Shown here: positions 15,434 through 23,937 of the stretch, one piece after another
Layout of the letters: each line of letters begins with the position of its first letter
Numbering within the stretch: position 1 is the stretch's first letter
DNA from: Ruminococcaceae bacterium UBA7101
GTDB lineage: Bacteria; Bacillota; Clostridia; Oscillospirales; Acutalibacteraceae
DNA length: 44,340 nt
Reading direction: 5' to 3'
Assembly (NCBI GenBank): GCA_002493325.1
Contig: DKYL01000017.1
Span: 1-44,340 of the forward strand
Program-made: the position numbers and the translations under genes
The notes under the pieces: model-generated
What the model was told of the DNA's origin: nothing
The model's database searches: none
Seen by the model: the letters and a program-made list of their open reading frames with translations, nothing else

Positions 15434-16996
15434 ATGAAAAAAACATTAAGTCTATTTTTATCAATTGTAATGCTTTTTAGTATTACATCGGGAATCGAAA
15501 CATCGTTTTATGCAAATGAATCTTTAGCTTACGATGAGGTTATTAATGGAGCATCTGATGAACCAATTGGCACTTTTAATGCAGGATTTAACAAAAATCT
15601 AAAACTTCAGTTTAACGGTACAGTATTATATTTTTGCTATGATTTCACACCAAAAGAAACGGGTCTTTATGAACTTTCTGTTGACTTTTTATCGGAAAAT
15701 ATGGAGTGTGCTATACACATATTTCAAAATGACAATTTATTAGGCTCAATAAACGGCAGTGATGGAAATAATGTAACATATTACTGTAAGGATGAAAAAT
15801 ATCGTATTTCTTTTTCTTTTTTTATTAAAGACGATGATGAAGGAATAATATTTGATGATGACGGAATGGCTATAAAATTTCCTGAAAAATATGTGAATAT
15901 TGCTTTAAATAAGCATTTGCCAGATAAAATTTCAATTGACGAAGAAAAAATCTTTGAAGTCACTAATGTACAACAAGAAATGCAGTATTGTTCTTTTGTT
16001 CCTGGCGAAAGTGGTTTGTACAGATTTATCTGTACAGGAATATGTGAAGACGATAATGTTGTTGCTTTTCTCTTTGATGAAAATATGAATCAAATAAACA
16101 ATGCTATAGATTTTGATGGAGACAGTTGCTTTTTTGACTTCAACTGTGAAAAGAATAAAACATATATTTTTGCAGGAAAATTCCAAAAATATTATGGTGG
16201 TCTTGAAAATTCATCAATGATTATGTCTGTCAAAAAGCATATACATAATTATTCTAAGCATATCACCAAACCAAGTTGCATAAAGGGCGGATATACAACC
16301 TATACCTGCAGTGAATGTGGTGATGTTATAATTGATAATTACACACCAAAAACAGGTCATACCTATAAAAATGTTATTACAAAGGCTACTTTGAACAAAA
16401 ACGGAAAGATTGATAACAAGTGCTCTGTTTGCGGTAAGATTTCAAAAACGACATCCATAAATTATGTTAAGACAATCAAGCTTAACCGAAACACTTTTAC
16501 AACGAATGGAAAGGTGCAAAGACCGTCAGTTACTGTTTATGACAGTAAAGGCAAGCAACTTACATACAAAAAGGATTTCACAGTTGATTATTCAAATTGG
16601 AGTTCTAAAAATGTCGGACGCTATACAGTAACTGTAAAAATGATTGGAAATTACAGCGGAACGAAAACATTCCCGTACTACATAAATCCAAAGCCGACAG
16701 AATTTGTTCCAAGTAATAAGGGTGGTTTTAAAGCCATTTCAAAGGGCTTTACCCTTAAGTGGAATAAGCAGGCAAGCCAGACAACAGGATATCAGATTCA
16801 GTATGCAACCAAGAGAGATTTCTCTAATGCTGCAACAATCACAATTGCCAATCCAAACACAACAAGCTATACAAGCAGGGGCAGAGCAGGCAATAAAAGA
16901 TATTATGTTCGTGTTCGTACCTACAAGAAAATCGGCAACGGAACATTTTATTCAAACTGGAACAGCGGTGTTAAGTCCGTTGTTACTTTAAGATAA
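15434..16996 (+). CDS. Secreted surface protein with duplicated beta-domains, Cys motifs and FN3-like end
   Basis: A 520-residue exported protein with an N-terminal signal peptide of about 30 residues (MKKTLSLFLSIVMLFSITSG). Two tandem domains begin with similar strands, FTPKETGLYEL and FVPGESGLYRF, suggesting a duplicated PPC-like beta-sandwich. Around residues 275-345 are CSECG and CSVCG motifs with HNY/GHTY flanks, as in many Clostridia surface proteins. A bacterial Ig-like strand region follows, then a fibronectin type III-like domain near the C-terminus (GYQIQYATKRDF, YYVRVRTYK). There is no sortase motif, membrane segment or enzymatic signature. ATG 15434 has GGAGA upstream. Its base composition is more A+T-rich than the neighbouring glycosidase genes. 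Adhesion or cell-surface function is a guess. Confidence 0.75.
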   Translation: MKKTLSLFLSIVMLFSITSGIETSFYANESLAYDEVINGASDEPIGTFNAGFNKNLKLQFNGTVLYFCYDFTPKETGLYELSVDFLSENMECAIHIFQNDNLLGSINGSDGNNVTYYCKDEKYRISFSFFIKDDDEGIIFDDDGMAIKFPEKYVNIALNKHLPDKISIDEEKIFEVTNVQQEMQYCSFVPGESGLYRFICTGICEDDNVVAFLFDENMNQINNAIDFDGDSCFFDFNCEKNKTYIFAGKFQKYYGGLENSSMIMSVKKHIHNYSKHITKPSCIKGGYTTYTCSECGDVIIDNYTPKTGHTYKNVITKATLNKNGKIDNKCSVCGKISKTTSINYVKTIKLNRNTFTTNGKVQRPSVTVYDSKGKQLTYKKDFTVDYSNWSSKNVGRYTVTVKMIGNYSGTKTFPYYINPKPTEFVPSNKGGFKAISKGFTLKWNKQASQTTGYQIQYATKRDFSNAATITIANPNTTSYTSRGRAGNKRYYVRVRTYKKIGNGTFYSNWNSGVKSVVTLR

Positions 16997-17004
16997 CGAT
17001 ATTA

Positions 17005-17040
17005 TGCAAAAAAGCAGTGCGTATTGTACTGCTTTTTGCA
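17005..17040 (+). terminator. Rho-independent terminator after the secreted protein
   Basis: A-rich left arm AAAAAGCAGT (17009-17018) pairs with ACTGCTTTTT (17028-17037), followed by GCATTTTT. Strong hairpin, 11 bases after the stop codon. Confidence 0.88.
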
Positions 17041-17058
17041 TTTTTACCATAACATTTA

Positions 17059-17087
17059 TTGAAATATTTTCCTTTATAATATATAAT
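17059..17087 (+). promoter_or_regulatory. Promoter of the beta-galactosidase gene
   Basis: TTGAAA (17059-17064), 17 bp, TATAAT (17082-17087), followed by AGGAGG (17104-17109) and ATG 17118. The beta-galactosidase and the downstream genes probably form its transcription unit. No clear operator is seen, only A+T-rich sequence. Confidence 0.75.
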
Positions 17088-17117
17088 AAAATTATATATT
17101 ATTAGGAGGCTGTTTGT

Positions 17118-20100
17118 ATGAATTACAACCTTAAAACAGATAATTATAAAAATTTTTCCAAATTCAGCGAGAATGTTATGTTCCCTCGCTCCTATTTCAT
17201 TCCTTTTGCTGATTTAAAGGAGCTTGACGGTACAGATATACGCAATGAGCGTTACAGCTCATCTATGGTTGAATGTCTGTCAGGTGAGTGGGATTTTGTT
17301 TATTACAAAAACTGCCTTGATATTCCTGCTGATTTTGATACGGATGAAATCAGCTTTGACAGCGTGAAGGTTCCGTCTGTATGGCAGCACACAGGCTATG
17401 AGCCGCCTTATTATGTGAATCAGCGTTATCAGTTCAAGCCGAATCAGCCTGAAATCCCTGAGGACTGCCCTGCAGGTGTTTACAGAAAAATGATTCATAT
17501 TGATGATACTGCACGGAATTATTATATATCGTTTTTAGGTGTTGCAGGGGGCTTTGATCTTTTCTGCAACGGTAAGTATGTTGGTTACAGTGAGGGCAGC
17601 CATAACACCTCACAGTTTGAGCTGAATGATTTTATTACCGAGGGTGAAAATGAAATCATTGTTGTGAACTACAAATTGTGCAACGGCACATACCTTGAGG
17701 CACAGGATATGTTTAGATGCAATGGTATTTTCCGTGACGTTCTGCTTTATAAAACAGGTGCAAATTCCATTTATGATTTTGAGGTTAAGACCGATTATAT
17801 CCGTGATAATAAATATAAGCTTGAAATCAAGCCCTCTTTAAAAATAACAGAGGATTGTCAGTTCACCGCCTTTTTGTATGATGACGGAAAGCTGGTTGCG
17901 TCAAATTCCATTGAGGTTACACCAAAGGATATTGACAGAATTTCTTTTGAATCCCTTGAGGTCAGTGAATGGTCTGCCGAAAAGCCATATCTTTATGATT
18001 TAATCATTACGCTTTCACAGGGTGAGGATATTATTGAGGTAGTTCAGAAAAATATCGGCTTTAAGCATATTGATATTAAGGGAAATGTGTTTAAGTTCAA
18101 TAATCAGCCCATTAAGCTTTTAGGTGTTAATCATCACGATACGAATCCGAAAACAGGCTATGCCATGACCATTGAGGATATGGAAAAGGATGTAAGACTG
18201 GTTAAAGAATACAACGGCAACTGTATTCGTACCTCACACTATCCTCCCGATCCGTCCTTCCTTGATTTATGTGATGAATATGGTATCTATGTTGTGGATG
18301 AGGCGGATATTGAAACCCACGGCTTGGAAGCTGAAACACTTAACCGCGGTGCGTGCTCACATAATCCGAAGTGGCAGCAGCATTATTGGGACAGAGTTTA
18401 CAGAATGTTTGAGCGTGATAAAAATCATCCGAGCATTACAATGTGGTCACTGGGCAACGAGGCACACGGCTACTTAAATCAGGACTATTGTTATGATGAA
18501 CTGAAAAAGCTGACTGCACTGCCCATTCACTATGAGGGCGCGTGCAGAACAAAGCGCTGGGCATATGATGTTGTGTCACAGATGTATACTGCTCCGTCAA
18601 TCTGCGAAAAAATTGCAAAGGGAAGCGGTATGCCGTCAAAGTTTTACATAAAGCCATTTTATCTTTGTGAATACGCACATGCTATGGGCGTTGGTGCAGG
18701 CGAGCTTGAAAGATATGTTACGTGCTTTTACAGTGCAGAGAATATGCTGGGCGGCTGTATCTGGGAGTTTGCGGACCACGCTGTTTATCACGATGAGGGG
18801 GAATATGCATATACCTACGGCGGTGATCACGGCGAATTAAAGCACGACAGCAATTTCTGTGTTGACGGTCTGTTCTTCCCTGACAGGGAGCCCCATTCAG
18901 GTGCATTGCAGATGAAAGCCTGCTATCGTCCTGTCAGAGCAAAAAGGATTAACAATAATACATACAGCTTTTTCAATCACAGATATTTTGAAAATGCAGT
19001 GCTTACTGTTAAGTATTCACTTCTTGAAAATGGTGAAATTACCGAAAAGGGTGAATTTAACCTTGCTATTGAGCCGCAGCAGTCCCAGGAAATCAAGCTT
19101 GATAATATCAGCTTTAACAGTAAAAATAATACCGTTATTCAGTTTGAATATCTTGACAATGATTTTACTGTTGCCTGTGAAGAAATTGAGCTTTCGGCAG
19201 GCAAGCTGATGTTTGACAGCAAGGGCAGGACTGCTCCCACAGTGCAGGAAAGTGAAAAACGTCTGTTTATCTGTTTCGATAATGGCTCTATGATTTTTGA
19301 TAAAAACACCTGCAATTTTGATTCATATAAGATTCATAACCGTGAGCTGTTTAATCAATTGCCAGACGGCGATTTTAAAGGCTTTGGCTTACAGTTCTAT
19401 CGTGCTCCGCTTGATAATGATATGTATATCAACAAAATCTGGGAGAAATTCAGACTTGATAAGACATATGTGATAAACAGCGGCTGCACGCACAATGTTC
19501 AGAGTGACTGCTTAAAAATCAGCTTTAAATCCACAGTGAAAACGGCTGTCAAGGCAAAGGTTGCAGCAGTGCAGGTTACATACAGTGTTTACGGTGACGG
19601 CACAATCAAGGCTGATTATACTGTTTTATCGGGCGGCAGAGTGGTCATGATTCCTCGCTTTGGTGTTCAGCTTGAGCTGAAAAAGGAATTTGACAGAGTT
19701 AAATATATTGGTTTTGGTCCTGTTGTAAATCTGCCTGATTTCAGAGAGCACGCTCTGACAGGTATTTATGAAAATACAGTTGATTCTATGTACGAAAATT
19801 ATATTATGCCGCAGGAAAGTGCCACAAGGTGCAATACAAGGCTTGCACAGGTGACGGATGAAAATGGTGTTGGTTTACGATTTGATGCGGTTAACAAGCC
19901 CTTTGTTTTCAGTGCAACACCATTCACTCCCTGGCAGTGTGCAAAGGCTAAGCACAGAGAGGATTTGACTGACCATACCACTTGTATTAATCTTGATGCC
20001 GAGGTTATGGGAGCAGGCTCAAATGCCTGCGGACCTAAGCCTGATGAGAAGTATTGTCTTGGCAAATTAAAGGGTAAAAGCTTCAGCTTTGCTATGAGTC

Positions 20101-20135
20101 CTGTACTTGGCAAGGATGACAGCGAAGAGGAATAA
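17118..20135 (+). CDS. lacZ: Beta-galactosidase, GH2 (LacZ type)
   Basis: A 1005-residue protein matching the usual length and five-domain layout of LacZ. The N-terminal jelly-roll contains VPSVWQHTGYEPPYY, and EGSHNTSQFEL follows. In the TIM barrel, Glu448 in WSLGNEAHG is the acid/base and Glu518 in YLCEYAHAMG is the nucleophile. The C-terminal beta-galactosidase small chain contains FGVQLEL and YENYIMPQE. There is no signal peptide, so it is cytoplasmic. It has its own consensus promoter and strong ribosome site, and lies near fucosidases, sialidase and sulfatase, consistent with trimming exposed beta-galactose after outer sugars are removed; lactose or N-acetyllactosamine are possible substrates. 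Annotation as beta-galactosidase is secure; exact linkage is not. Confidence 0.95.
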   Translation: MNYNLKTDNYKNFSKFSENVMFPRSYFIPFADLKELDGTDIRNERYSSSMVECLSGEWDFVYYKNCLDIPADFDTDEISFDSVKVPSVWQHTGYEPPYYVNQRYQFKPNQPEIPEDCPAGVYRKMIHIDDTARNYYISFLGVAGGFDLFCNGKYVGYSEGSHNTSQFELNDFITEGENEIIVVNYKLCNGTYLEAQDMFRCNGIFRDVLLYKTGANSIYDFEVKTDYIRDNKYKLEIKPSLKITEDCQFTAFLYDDGKLVASNSIEVTPKDIDRISFESLEVSEWSAEKPYLYDLIITLSQGEDIIEVVQKNIGFKHIDIKGNVFKFNNQPIKLLGVNHHDTNPKTGYAMTIEDMEKDVRLVKEYNGNCIRTSHYPPDPSFLDLCDEYGIYVVDEADIETHGLEAETLNRGACSHNPKWQQHYWDRVYRMFERDKNHPSITMWSLGNEAHGYLNQDYCYDELKKLTALPIHYEGACRTKRWAYDVVSQMYTAPSICEKIAKGSGMPSKFYIKPFYLCEYAHAMGVGAGELERYVTCFYSAENMLGGCIWEFADHAVYHDEGEYAYTYGGDHGELKHDSNFCVDGLFFPDREPHSGALQMKACYRPVRAKRINNNTYSFFNHRYFENAVLTVKYSLLENGEITEKGEFNLAIEPQQSQEIKLDNISFNSKNNTVIQFEYLDNDFTVACEEIELSAGKLMFDSKGRTAPTVQESEKRLFICFDNGSMIFDKNTCNFDSYKIHNRELFNQLPDGDFKGFGLQFYRAPLDNDMYINKIWEKFRLDKTYVINSGCTHNVQSDCLKISFKSTVKTAVKAKVAAVQVTYSVYGDGTIKADYTVLSGGRVVMIPRFGVQLELKKEFDRVKYIGFGPVVNLPDFREHALTGIYENTVDSMYENYIMPQESATRCNTRLAQVTDENGVGLRFDAVNKPFVFSATPFTPWQCAKAKHREDLTDHTTCINLDAEVMGAGSNACGPKPDEKYCLGKLKGKSFSFAMSPVLGKDDSEEE

Positions 20136-20168
20136 ACGATTTCAACAGTTTTACCTTTGGAGGTAGCG

Positions 20169-21674
20169 ATGAGAATTTTAACAGCTAAACAGATAAAGGC
20201 AGTTGAAGAACGCGCATTTCAGAATGAGTTTACCGAAGAGGGGCTTATGAAATGTGCAGGTACTGCCTGTTTCAACAAAATCGTAAAAAAATATGGTGAC
20301 AAAGTACAAAGCTCCAAGGTTGCTGTGTTTTGCGGCAACGGCAAAAATGCTGGTGACGGCTTTGTTATAGCAAAGCTGCTGTGTGAAATCGGTGTTGATG
20401 CAGTGATTGTTATTGCCGACAAAATGCCTGAGCTCAGAGAGCCGCTGATGTATTATAATGAAGCAATTGAAAACGGTGTAAAATCAGTTTGCTTTGACGA
20501 TTATACTTTTGATTGTGATTATATTGTTGACTGCCTTTTTGGCATCGGCTTTCACGGTGAGCCAAGAGAGCCCTTTCCTTCTGTATTTGACGCTGTGAAT
20601 TCATCGGGTGCTGTTGTTATCAGCATTGATACCCCAAGTGGTACAGATGCCACAACAGGGGCAGTTGTGAATGCTATTCAGGCTGATTATACAATTGCCA
20701 TATCAACACTGAAATATGCCCACGTTCTGCCCCCTGCAAATGAATATTGCGGTGAGGTTACTGTTGTCAATATCGGTATACCTGAAAAGTATTATGACAG
20801 TAATTATGCTTTGACAATCACTGCGGCAGATGTGAAGGCGGGCTTTATTAAGCGAGCTAAAAATTCCCACAAGGGCAGCTTCGGCAGACAGCTTAATATC
20901 TGCGGCTCCTATTTTATGCCCGGTGCAGCAGTAATTTGTGCCAAAGCAGCACTCAAAACAGGTGTTGGGCTTCTTGAATGTGTGTTCCCTAAATCTGTCT
21001 ATCCTGTTATGACCTCTCATTTAACGCAGCCGATTTTTAAGCCTGTTTGTGAAAATGAGAGCAAGACCATTTCAATCGGTGCAATGAATGATGTTACCGA
21101 ATCTCTTAATCGTGCAGATGCTGTTGCAGTTGGCTGTGGACTCGGTAACAATGATGACACACAGGTTATCACCTCACAGATCATAAAAAATGCATCAGTG
21201 CCTGTTGTTTTGGATGCTGACGGTATTAATTCAGTGGTGCCCTTCATAGATATTATTAAGGACAAAAAAGCACCGCTTGTTATTACGCCGCACCCTGCTG
21301 AAATGGCACGGCTTATCGGTGAGAGCACGGAATACGTGCAGTCAAACAGAATAGATACTGCAAAGGCTTTTGCCAAGGAAAATGAATGTATTGTTGTTTT
21401 AAAGGGTGCAAACACCGTTGTTACTGACGGCAGACAGGTGTTTGTTAATACTACCGGTAATGCAGGCATGGCGATGGGCGGCACCGGTGATATGCTCACG
21501 GGTATGACTGCATCCTTTATCGCTCAGGGACTTTCTCCGTTGCAGGCGGCAAAATCCGCAGTGTATATTCACGGACTTTGCGGTGATATAACTGCCGAGG
21601 AGCTTTCACAAAGAGGAATGACTGTTGATGATATGCTTTTGCTTTTAGGTGCTTTAATGTCCAATTTTGAATAG
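20169..21674 (+). CDS. nnr: Bifunctional NAD(P)H-hydrate epimerase / ADP-dependent dehydratase
   Basis: A 501-residue metabolite-repair enzyme that restores damaged NADH/NADPH. The N-terminal ~210 residues are the YjeF_N epimerase domain, with FCGNGKNAGDGFVIA and DCLFGIGFHG. The C-terminal half is the ribokinase-like dehydratase, with KGSFGR at its start, TPHPAEMARLIG, and the catalytic GGTGDMLTGM loop. ATG 20169 is chosen because GGAGG lies five bases upstream; an upstream in-frame start overlaps that site. It is 33 bases after the beta-galactosidase with no terminator between, so it is probably co-transcribed. This is a housekeeping function and has no obvious link to the glycan genes. Confidence 0.95.
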   Translation: MRILTAKQIKAVEERAFQNEFTEEGLMKCAGTACFNKIVKKYGDKVQSSKVAVFCGNGKNAGDGFVIAKLLCEIGVDAVIVIADKMPELREPLMYYNEAIENGVKSVCFDDYTFDCDYIVDCLFGIGFHGEPREPFPSVFDAVNSSGAVVISIDTPSGTDATTGAVVNAIQADYTIAISTLKYAHVLPPANEYCGEVTVVNIGIPEKYYDSNYALTITAADVKAGFIKRAKNSHKGSFGRQLNICGSYFMPGAAVICAKAALKTGVGLLECVFPKSVYPVMTSHLTQPIFKPVCENESKTISIGAMNDVTESLNRADAVAVGCGLGNNDDTQVITSQIIKNASVPVVLDADGINSVVPFIDIIKDKKAPLVITPHPAEMARLIGESTEYVQSNRIDTAKAFAKENECIVVLKGANTVVTDGRQVFVNTTGNAGMAMGGTGDMLTGMTASFIAQGLSPLQAAKSAVYIHGLCGDITAEELSQRGMTVDDMLLLLGALMSNFE

Positions 21675-21679
21675 GACTG

Positions 21680-22162
21680 ATGTGCTTGAAAAGAGTAATC
21701 CCCATTTTATTCATACTGCTTTTATTTACAGGCTGTGAAGTAAAAGAATATACCCCCGAAATACCTGATGCCTTTACACAGAAGGCTAAGGTAATGTCGG
21801 GGGATTTTACATTTGAATGCGAAATATGTAAAACGAAAGGGGAGGTTATAACCTCAGTTACCTCCACATCGGCAGACGGAATGGTAATGACCTATGACGG
21901 TTCAGTGCTTAATTTTAACTATGGTGAATATTCCTATGATATTGACGGCGATGGTTTTGAACGCTCAAATATTTCAATCGTTATCTATGAGGTGTTTGAC
22001 AGCTTGATTTCACTTTCTCAGCCTAATGCGAAAAAGATAGAGAACGGCTATCAGTATTACGGCAAAACCTCACTGGGGGATTTTGTTCTGATACAGAATG
22101 AGAATAATACCCTGCGGTCACTGTCCATAAAAAGTGCCAATCTGGAAATAGAGTTTTTATAA
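21680..22162 (+). CDS. Small lipoprotein of unknown function
   Basis: A 160-residue protein with a signal peptide ending in the lipobox LFTGC (Cys19), so it should be anchored on the outer face of the membrane. The mature part is beta-rich (GDFTFECEICK, MVMTYDGSVLNFNYGEYSYDIDGDGFE) and resembles the LolA/outer-membrane-carrier type of small beta-sheet lipoproteins, but I cannot assign a family. It starts 5 bases after the nnr stop codon, with AGGAC as a weak ribosome site, and is the last gene before a strong terminator. Likely third gene of the lacZ-nnr unit. Lipoprotein call is good; function unknown. Confidence 0.75.
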   Translation: MCLKRVIPILFILLLFTGCEVKEYTPEIPDAFTQKAKVMSGDFTFECEICKTKGEVITSVTSTSADGMVMTYDGSVLNFNYGEYSYDIDGDGFERSNISIVIYEVFDSLISLSQPNAKKIENGYQYYGKTSLGDFVLIQNENNTLRSLSIKSANLEIEFL

Positions 22163-22167
22163 AAGTC

Positions 22168-22197
22168 TGACGGCAGGAGATTACTCTCCTGCCGTCA
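22168..22197. terminator. Strong bidirectional terminator
   Basis: A perfect 13-bp stem (TGACGGCAGGAGA / TCTCCTGCCGTCA, loop TTAC), with AAAAGTC on the left and ATTTGTG on the right. It ends the lacZ-side unit and, on the minus strand, the sulfatase operon (reads into AGACTTTT). Confidence 0.92.
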
Positions 22198-22216
22198 TTT
22201 GTGTATTAATCGCTAA

Positions 22217-22366
22217 TTAGCAACCACAGCCGCAATCATTGTTATTGCAACCGCAACCGCAACCGCCGAAGTTGTTGCCACAACCGCCGCCTGCAAGCAG
22301 AAGGATGATGATAAGGATGATAATCCATGAACCGCATCCACCGAAGTTATTGCATCCGCAACCCAT
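22217..22366 (-). CDS. 49-residue Cys/Gly/Asn-rich single-pass membrane peptide
   Basis: A short gene read on the minus strand from ATG 22366 to TAA 22217. The peptide starts MGCGCNNFGGCGSW, has a hydrophobic core IIILIIILLLAGGG, and ends with a Cys-rich tail rich in GCGC and NNND; it has 12 cysteines in 49 residues. The two Cys-rich ends flank one membrane helix, reminiscent of small spore-coat-like/YjcZ-type peptides but not an exact match I can name. The ribosome site AAAGGGGG (8 bases before the ATG) lies in one arm of an 11-bp hairpin. It is the last reading frame downstream of the sulfatase-symporter genes and is followed by a strong terminator. The coding call rests on start, ribosome site and composition. 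Confidence 0.75.
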   Translation of the reverse strand: MGCGCNNFGGCGSWIIILIIILLLAGGGCGNNFGGCGCGCNNNDCGCGC

Positions 22367-22373
22367 ATTTGCA

Positions 22374-22416
22374 ACCCCCTTTCGCGTTTCTAAACCATCC
22401 TATGACGAAAGGGGGT
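22374..22416 (-). promoter_or_regulatory. Hairpin that pairs the ribosome site of the Cys-rich peptide with an anti-SD-like arm
   Basis: Positions 22374-22384 and 22406-22416 are perfect 11-bp inverted arms with a 21-base loop. On the minus-strand transcript the second arm is CGAAAGGGGGT, the ribosome site of the 49-residue peptide. The first arm lies in ATCACCCCCTTTC, which differs at one base from the 3' tail of 16S rRNA (ATCACCTCCTTTC). There is no T-run after it, so it does not look like a terminator. A role in translational control is inferred. Confidence 0.6.
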
Positions 22417-22443
22417 GATGTGTTACAAATGATATAAAATTTT

Positions 22444-23937
22444 TTAATTTATGTTTTGTGTTCTTGCCTCTTCAAGCTCTTTTTGAGCCTGTTCCTTAAC
22501 CTTGCCTGTGTAATCGTTAAAGAACATAGGTATTATTGTAAGCAAAAATCCCACAGCAGGAACAATGGTGACAAGTGCAAGCAGCATCTTCTGGGTTTCA
22601 ATTGACTGCTCAAAGAAAATCTGTCTGCCCTCAATATCCACAAGTGATTTGTCAACTGCTTTGAAATCGCTTTGACCGAGAATCTGCCCGAAAATGAATG
22701 TTGCCACAGCTGCATTGACCTTGGATAAAAATGTCTGGAAGGAGAAGCACACACCCTCGTGCCTTTCTCCCGTTTTCCACTCAAGATAGTCAACTGAGTC
22801 TGCAATGAGTGCATAGGTTATAACATTGTAAATACCCAGTGGCAGTCCCATAAGGAAGAGGAATACCCAAAGAATATAAATGTTAATGCTTGTGATATTG
22901 CTATGGAACACAACGTAGCACAGCGTATGAACAATCATTCCGAAAACGGCTGAGCCGATGTAAATCTGCTTCAGGCTGAGCTTTTTTCTGAGTATCGGGA
23001 AAACAGCCATTGCAGGCACCATGCCAACACCGATTGCAACAGTCAGTGTAGTGACAATCGTTCCCCTCGGTATCCAAAAATCATAGGCAGCCTTTGCGTC
23101 AACATTCGGCAGAATATTTCCCGCAGCGTCAAAAATCTGACTGAAATCTGTATTGTTCTGTATAATCAGATAATTGCCGATATAATCTGCACACTGATTT
23201 GCCGTTACCATAGTTGAGCCTAAAATGGCTGCAAAAATAACAATAATAAGCAGCTTATCCTTACCGAGCACAACGAAGGTTTCTTTGAATGACGGTGTAT
23301 GATCGGTTTTCGGAACTCTTTCCTTTGAAACAAAGAAAATAAGAATTGAGAGTCCGCAGCCGAGAAGTGCAAATATCACAGCACTTAAGAAAAAGCCCTT
23401 TGAATAACCCATATTGCTCTGGTAAAGAATAGGAACAAGCAGGGCAGGCAGTATTCCGCCGAAGGTTGAGCCTAAGCGTGCGGTTGAAATAAAGGATGTT
23501 CTTTCGCTCTCAAGCGGAGTTATAACTGAGGAAAGCCCCCAGAACGGAACGTCCTGCACTGTAAAGGCAACACCCCATAGTATGTAGGTGATCAGTGCCC
23601 AAACAAAAGCGGCATTTGAGCCGTGCTCAAAGGGTGCGGTGAAAAGGAGAATTGTACAGATTGCAATAGGGACAGGTGAAAATAAAAGATAAGGACGCAT
23701 CTTACCCCATTTTGATTTTGTTCTGTCAACAATCATACCCATAACAGGGTCGTTGATTGCATCAAAAATTCTGCCTATAAGAATGATCGTTGTTCCCTGT
23801 GAAAGTGTCAGCCCTGAACCGTTTTGAAAGAAAACAAGTGTAAACATAGACATAAGGGTATATATTCCCGAACGTCCGAAAGCACCGACAGTGAAGCAGA
23901 TACGCTCTTTTAAAGTTAAGTATTTTTTATTTTCCAT
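22444..23937 (-). CDS. GPH-family sugar:cation symporter (MelB/XylP-like MFS)
   Basis: A 497-residue membrane protein with about 12 hydrophobic segments. The GPH signature is evident near residues 54-86: GRIFDAINDPVMGMIVDRTKSKWG then RPYLL. A second hallmark is the central loop and the GLPLGIYNVITYALIADSVDYLEW motif before helix 10. Such proteins import sugars or glycosides with Na+ or H+. Its ATG overlaps the sulfatase stop codon (TAATG), and the ribosome site AAGGAG lies inside the sulfatase gene, so the two are translationally coupled. Pairing with a cytoplasmic sulfatase suggests import of a sulfated saccharide, by inference. An extra-membrane insertion of ~50 residues between helices 6 and 7 (NTDFSQIFDAAGN) is longer than in many relatives. 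Confidence 0.9.
   Translation of the reverse strand: MENKKYLTLKERICFTVGAFGRSGIYTLMSMFTLVFFQNGSGLTLSQGTTIILIGRIFDAINDPVMGMIVDRTKSKWGKMRPYLLFSPVPIAICTILLFTAPFEHGSNAAFVWALITYILWGVAFTVQDVPFWGLSSVITPLESERTSFISTARLGSTFGGILPALLVPILYQSNMGYSKGFFLSAVIFALLGCGLSILIFFVSKERVPKTDHTPSFKETFVVLGKDKLLIIVIFAAILGSTMVTANQCADYIGNYLIIQNNTDFSQIFDAAGNILPNVDAKAAYDFWIPRGTIVTTLTVAIGVGMVPAMAVFPILRKKLSLKQIYIGSAVFGMIVHTLCYVVFHSNITSINIYILWVFLFLMGLPLGIYNVITYALIADSVDYLEWKTGERHEGVCFSFQTFLSKVNAAVATFIFGQILGQSDFKAVDKSLVDIEGRQIFFEQSIETQKMLLALVTIVPAVGFLLTIIPMFFNDYTGKVKEQAQKELEEARTQNIN

Noticed and set aside
17280..21867. Several minus-strand frames of 70-160 codons across lacZ and nnr
   Set aside because: They are antisense shadows of well-supported genes with no start signals and no recognisable families.
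22374..22416. Hairpin as terminator of the sulfatase operon
   Set aside because: No T-run follows on the minus strand and a gene with ribosome site lies directly downstream; the strong terminator at 22168-22197 fits better.
22408..22435. Plus-strand AAAGGGGGTGAT followed by ATG, resembling a perfect ribosome site
   Set aside because: The following frame is only two codons (ATG ATA TAA); the sequence is explained as the complement of the anti-SD-like arm on the minus strand.
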